Below the pieces are notes generated by a model. That model was not told the DNA's origin. It saw only the letters and a program-made list of their open reading frames with translations, and did not search any database. 12,686 nt of DNA from an uncultured Alphaproteobacteria bacterium. Lineage in GTDB: Bacteria > Pseudomonadota > Alphaproteobacteria > CALKHQ01. The stretch covers positions 1 through 12,686 of the forward strand of contig CALKHQ010000336.1 in the NCBI GenBank assembly GCA_937988735.1, given 5' to 3'. Positions 6,500 through 12,245 of the stretch are shown piece after piece (within the stretch, counting starts at the first letter, position 1; each line of letters starts with the position of its first letter). The translations under genes were made by a program, and so were the position numbers.

Positions 6500-8316
6500 G
6501 CCGCGACCTTCGTCTGCGACGGCGCGGTGCGCTCGAGCCGGGCGAAGATGCGGTCGGCGATGCGGTCGGCGCCGCGGCCGTCGATCAGCCGGCGACCGGC
6601 AGCGCCCATCGCTTCCAGCCGCGCCCGGTCGGCGACGAGCGTCGCAATCCGGGCCTGCAGGTCCGCAGCCGTCACCGCGCCGATCCGGCCGGCGATCTCC
6701 AGCGCGCCTTCGCCCGCCAGCGCCTGCGCGCTCGCCTCGTGGTCGCCGGTGAGGCAGAGCGCCAGCGACGGCGTGCCCGACGCCGCGGCCTCATAGGCGG
6801 TCATGCCGAACGAGATGACGGCGAGGTCGGCGGCGGCGAGCAGTGCCGGCATGTCGTCGCTGCCGTGCAGCAGCCGCGCACCCGGCAACCGGTCGGCAAT
6901 CAGGGCGCGCAGCGGCGCGATGTCCGGGCGCGCACGGCCGACGACCACCGTCACCTCTACCCGCTCGGCGATACCGGCCAGCGCCGCAACGGCGGTCTCG
7001 GTCGCGCCGGCGGGGTCGGCCCCGCCCATCGACACCAGCACCCGCAGTGGCTGCCCGCTCCCGGCCGGCATCGCCCGCCCGGCAGCGGCGAAGATGCGGC
7101 GCAGGGGCAGATAGTCCCAGCCGACGCCCAGCGTGCCGGCAAAGCCGGCCCAGTCGAGGTCCTTCAGCTGCGGCACCGGCGGGAAGAAGCCGAACTCGGC
7201 GGCGAGGCGGCGCGGGCTGCCGTCGTCGAGCACGGCGGTCACCACGCCGCGGCGTCGCCAGCGCCGGACGGCGTCCCCGTCCAGCCCGGTGCGGACGTCG
7301 AGCACCAGCGCCGCGGCGCCGGTGGCGGCAAGCGCGCGCTCGATCCAGGCGTCCTCGCTCTCGCCCCCGGCCCGGGGATCCACGCAGGCGAAGCCGTGGC
7401 GCGTCGCCAGCTCCACCGCCGGTTGCCCGGACTCGATGGCAAACTGCACGCGACAGCCGTGGCGGTCGCGCAGCGCCTCGGCGACCGCGAGGCAGCGGAC
7501 GACATGGCCGAGGCCGATGCGGGCGTCGCCGTCGCAGCGGATCAGGACGGTGTGGTCGTCCACCCGCATCTCCTTGCGGACCACGTGCCGGTTCACCGCC
7601 ATCAGCTCCGGCTCTTCACGGAGCAGCGCGGCGAGCTTCACCACGTCGACCTCGCCGGGGCCGGCGCCCATCCGCCGGTGCACCGCCTCGAGGAAGGCGA
7701 GGTCGGCCGGCGTGTCCACCGAGATCCGCGCGCCCCGGAACCAGCGCTCGGGCGGCGCCGGACAGCGGGCGACGGGCACGGTGTCGGGGTGGACCTTGAA
7801 ATAGCCGGTGACGTGCTCCTGGGCGACCGGATCGTCGCCGGCGACGGCGGCCAGCCGGTGCAGCGCCCAGGTGGTGCAGGGATCGACCCCCTCGTCGATC
7901 AGCACCCCGTCCGGCTCGACGCGCACATAGCCGGCGTCGTCGGGCAGCGCGTCCACCAGGTAATCGACCAGCCAGGGATCGACCAGCGGGCAGTCGCCCG
8001 TGACCCGGACCACCACGTCGGCGCGGGTGAGCTCCGCGGCCTGGATGAAGCGGGCCAGCACGTTGCGCTCCGGGCCGCGGACGACGGTGAGCCCGAGGGT
8101 AGCGGCGTAGTCGGCGAGCGGGTGGTCGGCGGCCGCGGTGGTGGTGGCGAGCACGATCCGGTCCAGCCGCTGCGACCGCTTCAGCCGCTCGGCGACGTGC
8201 CAGATCACCGGCCGGCCGGCGAGCGGCAGCAGGGACTTGCCCGGCAGGCGGCTGGAGCCCATCCGGGCCTGGATGACGGCGACGACGCGCCGGCTAACGA
8301 CGCGCGCTCCAGCCAT
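6496..8316 (-). CDS. Fusion of SpsF-type cytidylyltransferase and PseG-type nucleotide-sugar hydrolase
   Basis: 606 residues. Residues 11-245 are an SpsF-like sugar nucleotidyltransferase: VIQARMGSSRLPGKSL (14-29), RVTGDCPLVDP (104-114) and ISVDTPADL (198-206). Residues 256-595 match PseG/GT-B hydrolases: LIRCDGDARIGLGHVVRCLA (258-277) with the catalytic-type GxGH His271, VSMGGADP (428-435) and FGMTAYEAAASGTP (503-516). In pseudaminic/legionaminic routes, the PseG step removes UDP from a diacetamido sugar, a NeuB-type synthase then adds phosphoenolpyruvate, and a cytidylyltransferase activates the product with CMP. Here the first and last of these are in one chain and the synthase is the gene directly upstream. 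ATG at 8316 is the only sensible start; it lies 112 bp inside the synthase reading frame. The product identity is inferred. Confidence 0.88.
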   Translation of the reverse strand: MAGARVVSRRVVAVIQARMGSSRLPGKSLLPLAGRPVIWHVAERLKRSQRLDRIVLATTTAAADHPLADYAATLGLTVVRGPERNVLARFIQAAELTRADVVVRVTGDCPLVDPWLVDYLVDALPDDAGYVRVEPDGVLIDEGVDPCTTWALHRLAAVAGDDPVAQEHVTGYFKVHPDTVPVARCPAPPERWFRGARISVDTPADLAFLEAVHRRMGAGPGEVDVVKLAALLREEPELMAVNRHVVRKEMRVDDHTVLIRCDGDARIGLGHVVRCLAVAEALRDRHGCRVQFAIESGQPAVELATRHGFACVDPRAGGESEDAWIERALAATGAAALVLDVRTGLDGDAVRRWRRRGVVTAVLDDGSPRRLAAEFGFFPPVPQLKDLDWAGFAGTLGVGWDYLPLRRIFAAAGRAMPAGSGQPLRVLVSMGGADPAGATETAVAALAGIAERVEVTVVVGRARPDIAPLRALIADRLPGARLLHGSDDMPALLAAADLAVISFGMTAYEAAASGTPSLALCLTGDHEASAQALAGEGALEIAGRIGAVTAADLQARIATLVADRARLEAMGAAGRRLIDGRGADRIADRIFARLERTAPSQTKVAA

Positions 8317-9158
8317 TCGGCGCGGGTGGCGAGCAGCGGCCGGAGCCCGTCGGAGGGATCGGCGCGCCAGGCGCGGTCCGGCGCCTCGCACGGCTGCGGC
8401 CGCTTGTCGCCGCTGCCGTCCAGCACCCGGCCGAGCCGGCAGGCGGCGATCACCGGCGCAATCTCCTCCGGCAGCCAGCAGTGGCCAGGCGCGTATTCCG
8501 CCCCCCGCCCGTCGAGATCGAGGTGGAACTCGACCATCGCGGCGTCGAAGCGGTGGACGGCGCGCAGCACCACCTCGGGCGAGCGGCTGTGGTCGGACCA
8601 GCCGACCGGCGTCCCGCACGCGCGCGCGAGCGTTTCCATCGCCGCGAGGTTGCACTCCGCCGGCGGGGTCGGATAGCTCGACACGCAGTGCAGCACGGTG
8701 AGGTCGCGGGCGCCGGCAGCCCGCGCGACCGCGACCCCGGCGACCGCCTCGTCCAGCGTCGCCATGCCGGTGGACAGCACCGTCGGCAGCCCGGTGCGGG
8801 CGCAGGCGGCGATGAGGTCCGGCCAGGTCAGCTCGTAGGACGCGACCTTGAGGAAGTCCACGTGCGGGGCGAGCTCCCCGACCGCCTCCAGGTCGAAGGG
8901 CGTGCAGCCGAAGGCCATGCCGCGGGCGCGGGTCTCGGCCGCGAGCGCAGGGATCAGGTCCACCGGCAGCTCCCATTCCCGCCGGCGGCGATGCTCGGCG
9001 CTGCGTGCCAGCACCTCGGGCGCGAACAGGCGGTCGATGCGGAACAGCTGGAACTTCACCGCATCGCAGCCGGCCGCCGCCGCAGCGGCGATCAGCGCGC
9101 GGCAGCGGCCGGGGTCGCGGGCGTGGTTGGAGGAAATCTCGGCGACGAACTGGGTCAT
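8205..9158 (-). CDS. NeuB-family nonulosonic acid synthase lacking a SAF domain
   Basis: 317 residues, first gene of the minus-strand run. Seen: FVAEISSNH (4-12), AVKFQ (33-37) with Lys35, GCTPFD (84-89), FLKVASYEL (102-110), VLSTGMA (127-133), LHCVSSYPTP (156-165), GWSDHS (186-191), and VEFHLDLDG (209-217) plus His226, matching metal- and substrate-binding residues of sialic acid synthase. The family condenses an N-acyl hexosamine or 6-deoxy analogue with phosphoenolpyruvate. Family members usually have about 340-350 residues with a C-terminal SAF (antifreeze-like) domain; here the conserved part ends near DPSDGLRPL (267-275) and the last 30 or so residues are Ala/Pro/Arg/Ser-rich and overlap the next gene out of frame. 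AGGA lies four bases before the ATG. Either a natural SAF-less form or a frameshift near 8290; the barrel itself is intact. Confidence 0.86.
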   Translation of the reverse strand: MTQFVAEISSNHARDPGRCRALIAAAAAAGCDAVKFQLFRIDRLFAPEVLARSAEHRRRREWELPVDLIPALAAETRARGMAFGCTPFDLEAVGELAPHVDFLKVASYELTWPDLIAACARTGLPTVLSTGMATLDEAVAGVAVARAAGARDLTVLHCVSSYPTPPAECNLAAMETLARACGTPVGWSDHSRSPEVVLRAVHRFDAAMVEFHLDLDGRGAEYAPGHCWLPEEIAPVIAACRLGRVLDGSGDKRPQPCEAPDRAWRADPSDGLRPLLATRAEWLERASLAGASSPSSRPGWAPAACRASPCCRSPAGR

Positions 9159-9205
9159 GCCTTCCTATCGCCCCGCCATGGTTAACAATCCCCTTCGCCC
9201 GACGC

Positions 9206-9357
9206 TGCCGGAGGGCGGCAATGTTGGTTGCGATTCGCCGGATGCGGGGTTGCCGCCATTGACCGGCGGCAAGACTTCATTTACCGTACTCTGGGTCTTG
9301 CGGCAGCATTTGCCGCCGGCCGGCAAAAATTTCCCCCTGAAGCGGCAGTAATTGCCG
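9206..9357. promoter_or_regulatory. Array of nine CGGCA/TGCCG half-sites upstream of the flagellin promoter
   Basis: TGCCG begins at 9206, 9251, 9311 and 9353; its complement CGGCA begins at 9216, 9267, 9301, 9321 and 9343. Most neighbours are exactly 10 bp apart (9206/9216; 9301/9311/9321; 9343/9353), i.e. one helical turn with a 5-bp spacer. The most perfect dyad is TTGCCGCC with GGCGGCAA (9250-9272, 7-bp spacer); another is TTTGCCG with CGGCAAA (9309-9327). The array lies about 80-230 bp before the sigma-54 promoter, where enhancers for NtrC-type activators such as FlbD normally sit. Binding by an FlbD-like factor is inference. The same region is the likely control DNA for the divergent sugar operon, whose own promoter I could not identify. 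Confidence 0.5.
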
Positions 9358-9371
9358 ACCAATTCGAAATA

Positions 9372-9386
9372 TTAATCTACTACTAA
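9372..9386. promoter_or_regulatory. CtrA-like box
   Basis: TTAA-N7-CTAA, one mismatch from the TTAA-N7-TTAA site bound by the alphaproteobacterial regulator CtrA, which controls motility genes in this class. It sits in the AT-rich patch between the half-site array and the sigma-54 promoter. Such a short motif can arise by chance in AT-rich DNA. Confidence 0.3.
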
Positions 9387-9433
9387 CCAACGAAAGTGTG
9401 GGAGATCAACACCATGCGGTTGTGCCACCCTGC

Positions 9434-9449
9434 TGGCACGGCCGTTGCT
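9434..9449 (+). promoter_or_regulatory. Sigma-54 promoter of the flagellin gene
   Basis: TGGCACGGCCGTTGCT matches the -24/-12 consensus (TGGCAC-N5-TTGC) without a mismatch, with the GG (9435-9436) and GC (9447-9448) separated by exactly 10 bases. Transcription would start near 9460, leaving a leader of about 143 nt. Late flagellin genes of alphaproteobacteria such as Caulobacter are known to use RpoN with an enhancer-binding activator. Confidence 0.88.
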
Positions 9450-9459
9450 CCCTTTCGCA

Positions 9460-9602
9460 CGCGGCGTTTGCCAGGCAGGCCAACGTCACGGGGCAGGTAG
9501 CCCCGGCGCCGCGGGCGTCAGCCTGGCATGTCGTCGTTCACGTAGAACTGGCAACCCGGACGCAGAATGCGTCCGTCGCCACATCCTAGAAAGGGATACG
9601 AC
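9460..9602 (+). promoter_or_regulatory. Structured flagellin mRNA leader with two hairpins
   Basis: Two stem-loops lie in the expected 5' leader: CGGGGC (9489-9494) with GCCCCG (9500-9505) around a 5-nt loop, and CGGACGCA (9557-9564) with TGCGTCCG (9568-9575) around GAA. The second ends 15 bases before the ribosome site. FlbT-type proteins are known to act on flagellin mRNA leaders in alphaproteobacteria; whether this leader is such a target is inference. No convincing small ORF lies in it. Confidence 0.5.
9591..9596 (+). promoter_or_regulatory. Ribosome-binding site deciding the flagellin start
   Basis: AAGGGA six bases before the ATG at 9603. It rules against the in-frame ATG at 9567, which lies in the loop and arm of the second leader hairpin and has no ribosome site. 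Confidence 0.8.
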
Positions 9603-10427
9603 ATGGCTGACATCGCTCTCTCGGCCCCGATCCGTGCCAACCTTCTGACGCTGTCGACCACCACCGGCCTGATCAACAAGACCCAGAACCGTCTGGCGAC
9701 GGGCATGAAGGTTTCGTCCGCCCTGGACGACGCCTCCGCCTACTTCCAGTCGAAGGCCCTGAGCGATCGCGCCAGCGACCTCAGCAACCTGAAGGCCAAC
9801 ATCGACCAGGCGGTCAGCACGATCACCGCGGCGATCAACGGTATCGAAGGCATCACGGATCTGGTCGAGCAGGCAAAGGGTCTGGCCACCAAGGCAAAGG
9901 CTTCGGGCGATGCCACCGAGCGGTCGAGCCTCGCCGCGCAGTTCGACAACATCCTGACCCAGATCAACGACATGGCGAAGGATGCGAGCTACAACGGCGT
10001 GAACCTGATCGACGGCGGCAGCGACAAGCTGACGGTCGACTTCAACGAGGACTCCTCCTCGCGGCTGACGATCAACCACATCAAGCTGACGACCAGCGCC
10101 GGCGGCCTCTCCATTGCGGCTGCCACCGGCAACTTCGCCTCGGACGGCGACATCGACACGGCGCTCAAGGCCGTGAACGCGGCGCTGACCGAGCTGCGCA
10201 CCAGCGCGGCGACGCTGGGTTCGAACAACACCGTGCTGCAGACGCGCCTCGAGTTCACGAGCAAGCTGATCAACACGCTCGAGAGCGGTGCCGGCAAGCT
10301 GACGCTCGCCGACCTGAACGAAGAGAGCGCGAACCTGCTGGCCCTGCAGACCCGTCAGCAGCTGGCGACGAACGCGCTGGCGCTGTCGGCTCAGGGCGAG
10401 CGCGCGGTGCTCGGCCTGCTCGGCTAA
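9603..10427 (+). CDS. Flagellin (short, D0/D1 only)
   Basis: 274 residues, the filament subunit exported through the flagellar type III apparatus. Seen: the conserved N-terminal helix region ALSAPIRANLLTLSTTTGLI, the NRLATGMKVSSALDDASAY segment (near residues 30-48) and long amphipathic helices through GLATKAKASGDATERSSLAAQFDNIL; the conserved C-terminal helix ESANLLALQTRQQLATNALALSAQGERAVLGLLG. The variable middle is only about 60-80 residues, so the surface D2/D3 domains are absent, and there are no cysteines. Ser/Thr are plentiful in the middle (for example EDSSSRLT, KLTTSAGG), offering O-glycosylation sites. It is preceded by a sigma-54 promoter and followed at once by a strong terminator, so it is monocistronic. 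The divergent sugar-biosynthesis operon makes glycosylation of this protein a reasonable inference. Confidence 0.96.
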   Translation: MADIALSAPIRANLLTLSTTTGLINKTQNRLATGMKVSSALDDASAYFQSKALSDRASDLSNLKANIDQAVSTITAAINGIEGITDLVEQAKGLATKAKASGDATERSSLAAQFDNILTQINDMAKDASYNGVNLIDGGSDKLTVDFNEDSSSRLTINHIKLTTSAGGLSIAAATGNFASDGDIDTALKAVNAALTELRTSAATLGSNNTVLQTRLEFTSKLINTLESGAGKLTLADLNEESANLLALQTRQQLATNALALSAQGERAVLGLLG

Positions 10428-10454
10428 GTCCGCCGGTCATCGGCTTCCTGAACG

Positions 10455-10485
10455 TGGCGGGGCTTCGGCCCCGCCATTTTCTTTT
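10455..10485 (+). terminator. Intrinsic terminator of the flagellin gene
   Basis: TGGCGGGGC pairs perfectly with GCCCCGCCA around a TTCG tetraloop (9-bp stem, 10455-10476), followed by TTTTCTTTT. It lies 28 bases after the flagellin stop. Confidence 0.95.
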
Positions 10486-10498
10486 GTGATTATATACC

Positions 10499-10527
10499 TT
10501 GCAAACCCGTCTCGGGCTAGCTATATG
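10499..10527 (+). promoter_or_regulatory. Probable sigma-70 promoter of the transposase
   Basis: TTGCAA (10499-10504) and TATATG (10522-10527) with a 17-base spacer, each 4/6 to consensus. Transcription would begin near 10534, almost at the ribosome site. Confidence 0.4.
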
Positions 10528-10551
10528 ATCGAATAGGGAGAATTCGATCAT
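10525..10551 (+). promoter_or_regulatory. Hairpin that would hide the transposase ribosome site and start
   Basis: ATGATCGAAT (10525-10534) pairs perfectly with ATTCGATCAT (10542-10551) around AGGGAGA, which is the Shine-Dalgarno; the 3' arm includes the first two bases of the ATG at 10550. A transcript reading in from outside would carry both arms and block translation, whereas one started at the element's own promoter (near 10534) would lack the 5' arm. This mirrors the known protection of IS10 and IS50 from outside transcription. It could also be a DNA operator. Confidence 0.55.
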
Positions 10552-11494
10552 GAGCATCCTGGGCAAGCCCTACTTCCACGATGAGGCTGCCGCTTTCGAG
10601 CATGTCGAAAGCGTGATCTGGCCCGACGGCCCGGTCTGTCCGCACTGTGGGGCGCTGGACCGGATCAGCAAGATCGCCCCGAACCCGAAGGCCCGGGTTC
10701 GGTTCGGCCTGCACAAGTGCGGCCACTGCAAGGGCCAGTTCACGGTGCGTGTGGGCACGGTGTTCGAGGCGTCCAAGGTGCCCCTGCACAAGTGGCTGCA
10801 GGCGATCTATCTGATGTGCAGCAACAAGAACGGCATCAGCGCCCACCAGCTGCACAGGGTCTTGGAGGTGACCTACAAGACCGCCTGGTTCATGGAGCAC
10901 CGTATCCGCCAAGCGATTCGGGACGGCGACCTGAGTCCGTTCGACCCGAACGGCGGCGCGGTTGAGGTCGATGAGACGTTCATCAGCCACGACGCGACGA
11001 TCAAGCCGCGTCACAGCAAGAAGGGCCGCGGTGTGGCGCACAAGCGCAAGGTGCTGGCGCTAGTCGATCGGGGGAGCGGCAGGGCGCGCACGATGGTCGT
11101 GGACGATCTGAAGGCGTCCACGATTGCGCCCATCGTGCGGGAGAACGTCGCCAGCGAGGCGCATCTGATGACCGATGAGGGGTGCTACCACACGCTCGTT
11201 AGCCGGGAGTTCGCGGCGCATGGCGTAGTGCGCCATAACAGAGGTGAATACGGTCGCAGCTACACGCACATGAACACGATTGAGGGCTGTTTCAGCATCT
11301 CCAAGCGAGGTATGAAGGGCGTTTACCAGCGCTGCGCCAAACGCCATCTGAACCGTTATTTGGCGGAGTTTGAGTTCCGGTACAACAACCGGGTCGCGAA
11401 TGGGCTGCGTGACAGCGCTCGATCCGCTATTGCGTTGCGTGGTACCGTTGGGAAGCGGTTGATCTACGGGGACTCGTCTGCGACCCGCGGGTGA
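10550..11494 (+). CDS. IS1595-family (ISXO2-like) transposase
   Basis: 314 residues, normal for the family and apparently intact. Seen: an N-terminal zinc ribbon with Cys30, Cys33, Cys57 and Cys60 (CPHCG and CGHCKGQF), and a DDE-type catalytic domain with VEVDETF (Asp141), LMTDEGCY (Asp209) and HMNTIEGCFSISKRGMKGVY (Asn242, Lys252), the last block being diagnostic of the ISXO2-like group. It moves the element by cut and transfer at the terminal repeats. Start ATG is backed by AGGGAG eight or so bases upstream, inside the hairpin loop. It ends 10 bp before the next gene, whose ribosome site overlaps its stop codon, so the two are probably co-translated. No frameshift or internal stop is seen, so it may still be active. 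Confidence 0.95.
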   Translation: MSILGKPYFHDEAAAFEHVESVIWPDGPVCPHCGALDRISKIAPNPKARVRFGLHKCGHCKGQFTVRVGTVFEASKVPLHKWLQAIYLMCSNKNGISAHQLHRVLEVTYKTAWFMEHRIRQAIRDGDLSPFDPNGGAVEVDETFISHDATIKPRHSKKGRGVAHKRKVLALVDRGSGRARTMVVDDLKASTIAPIVRENVASEAHLMTDEGCYHTLVSREFAAHGVVRHNRGEYGRSYTHMNTIEGCFSISKRGMKGVYQRCAKRHLNRYLAEFEFRYNNRVANGLRDSARSAIALRGTVGKRLIYGDSSATRG

Positions 11495-11504
11495 GGGCGC
11501 CAAA

Positions 11505-12245
11505 ATGCGCGTGGGTTCTGAGTTTCGCTGGATCTTGGAAGGCTACACGCCTGACACGATCCCTATGGCGCGGTTGGCTATCTATATGCATCACCTCGCC
11601 TGCCTGCTCGGCAACGCGAAAGCGGTTCACTTCGTGCGGATTGAGAAGAAGTGCGTTGCCGTGGTCGGCAAGGTGGATGCCGGTGCTGCCGTCGGGAAAG
11701 TGAGTGCGCGCGTCCACGCTGTGCGTCAGCGTAAGGGGCCGCTGGACGCGATACGCGCGTACGACACGATAAATGATATGGTGGCAGAGGATAAGACAAC
11801 CGCTCGATTGACACGGGGCATGGCCACCATCATTCGTTTTCCGGGGAGGACTACCAACCAGCAGCGGCACGTCGAAGTGACCGATCATGGGTTCCTCGTC
11901 GGTTACCTGTCCATGCTCGCCGAGAACAAGTCCGGTGAATTCAGCGCGCGGCTTCGCACTGATTCTGAGGACGGCGCAGTGGTATGCTCTGCGTCTGCAG
12001 ATGTGGCAAGAAAACTACGGGAACATCTTTTCGAGACGGTGAAGGTGTTTGGAACCGGGAGGTGGGAGAGGCGCAGCCAAGGATGGGTTGTTGCGAGGTT
12101 TAATATTACAGATGTGGCGCGCGTTGAACCAGGGACAGTTCGAAATGTAATAGATCGACTGAGGGCTCTCAAAATAGATTGGCTGGATGATCCTCTCGGT
12201 TACCTTTCCGACTTGGAAGATAGGGAGAGCAGTATACTTCAGTGA
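11505..12245 (+). CDS. Unrecognised 246-residue protein, probable transposon cargo
   Basis: I do not recognise this family. The ATG at 11505 has GAGGG seven bases upstream, overlapping the transposase stop (GTGAGGG). No signal peptide or membrane span is apparent. The N-terminal half (residues 1-105) looks largely helical with a basic stretch (HAVRQRKGPLDAIRAYD, 71-87). The second half (about 105-205) alternates short hydrophobic strands, for example MATIIRFPG, HVEVTDHGFLVGYL, FSARLRTD and GWVVARFNI, suggesting a beta-rich domain with VKVFGTGRWERRSQGW (179-194) as its most distinctive part. The C-terminal 45 residues are helical and acidic (DWLDDPLGYLSDLEDRE, 225-241). It overlaps the PIN gene by 4 bp. 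A partner, adaptor or antitoxin of the PIN protein is possible, though at 246 residues it is much larger than usual VapB-type antitoxins. Codon use (ATA, TTA, AGA) differs from the flagellin side. Confidence 0.8.
   Translation: MRVGSEFRWILEGYTPDTIPMARLAIYMHHLACLLGNAKAVHFVRIEKKCVAVVGKVDAGAAVGKVSARVHAVRQRKGPLDAIRAYDTINDMVAEDKTTARLTRGMATIIRFPGRTTNQQRHVEVTDHGFLVGYLSMLAENKSGEFSARLRTDSEDGAVVCSASADVARKLREHLFETVKVFGTGRWERRSQGWVVARFNITDVARVEPGTVRNVIDRLRALKIDWLDDPLGYLSDLEDRESSILQ

Noticed and set aside
3716..6796. Very long plus-strand open frame (1026 codons)
   Set aside because: Antisense to three genes with clear family motifs; its own product is Arg/Ala/Gly/His-rich without domains, an artefact of high GC.
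6739..8676. Plus-strand open frame of 645 codons
   Set aside because: Antisense shadow of the nucleotidyltransferase-PseG fusion; composition typical of a GC-rich antisense frame.
9206..9357. CRISPR-like array
   Set aside because: The repeated units are 5-8 bp half-sites at helical spacing, without repeats or spacers of CRISPR length.
9412..9428. Second sigma-54 promoter on the minus strand for the sugar operon
   Set aside because: A TGGCACA -24 element is present (from 9428 leftward), but the -12 GC is missing at the required 10-base distance.
9414..9500. Small ORF beginning ATGCGG just upstream of the flagellin promoter
   Set aside because: It runs through the sigma-54 promoter, so it would not be fully transcribed from it, and its product has no recognisable features.
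9567..9602. N-terminal extension of flagellin from the upstream in-frame ATG
   Set aside because: No ribosome site, start lies in a hairpin, and flagellins begin at the conserved segment following the ATG at 9603, which has AAGGGA at proper spacing.
10517..11041. Minus-strand open frame of 174 codons over the transposase
   Set aside because: Shadow of the intact transposase; no motifs.
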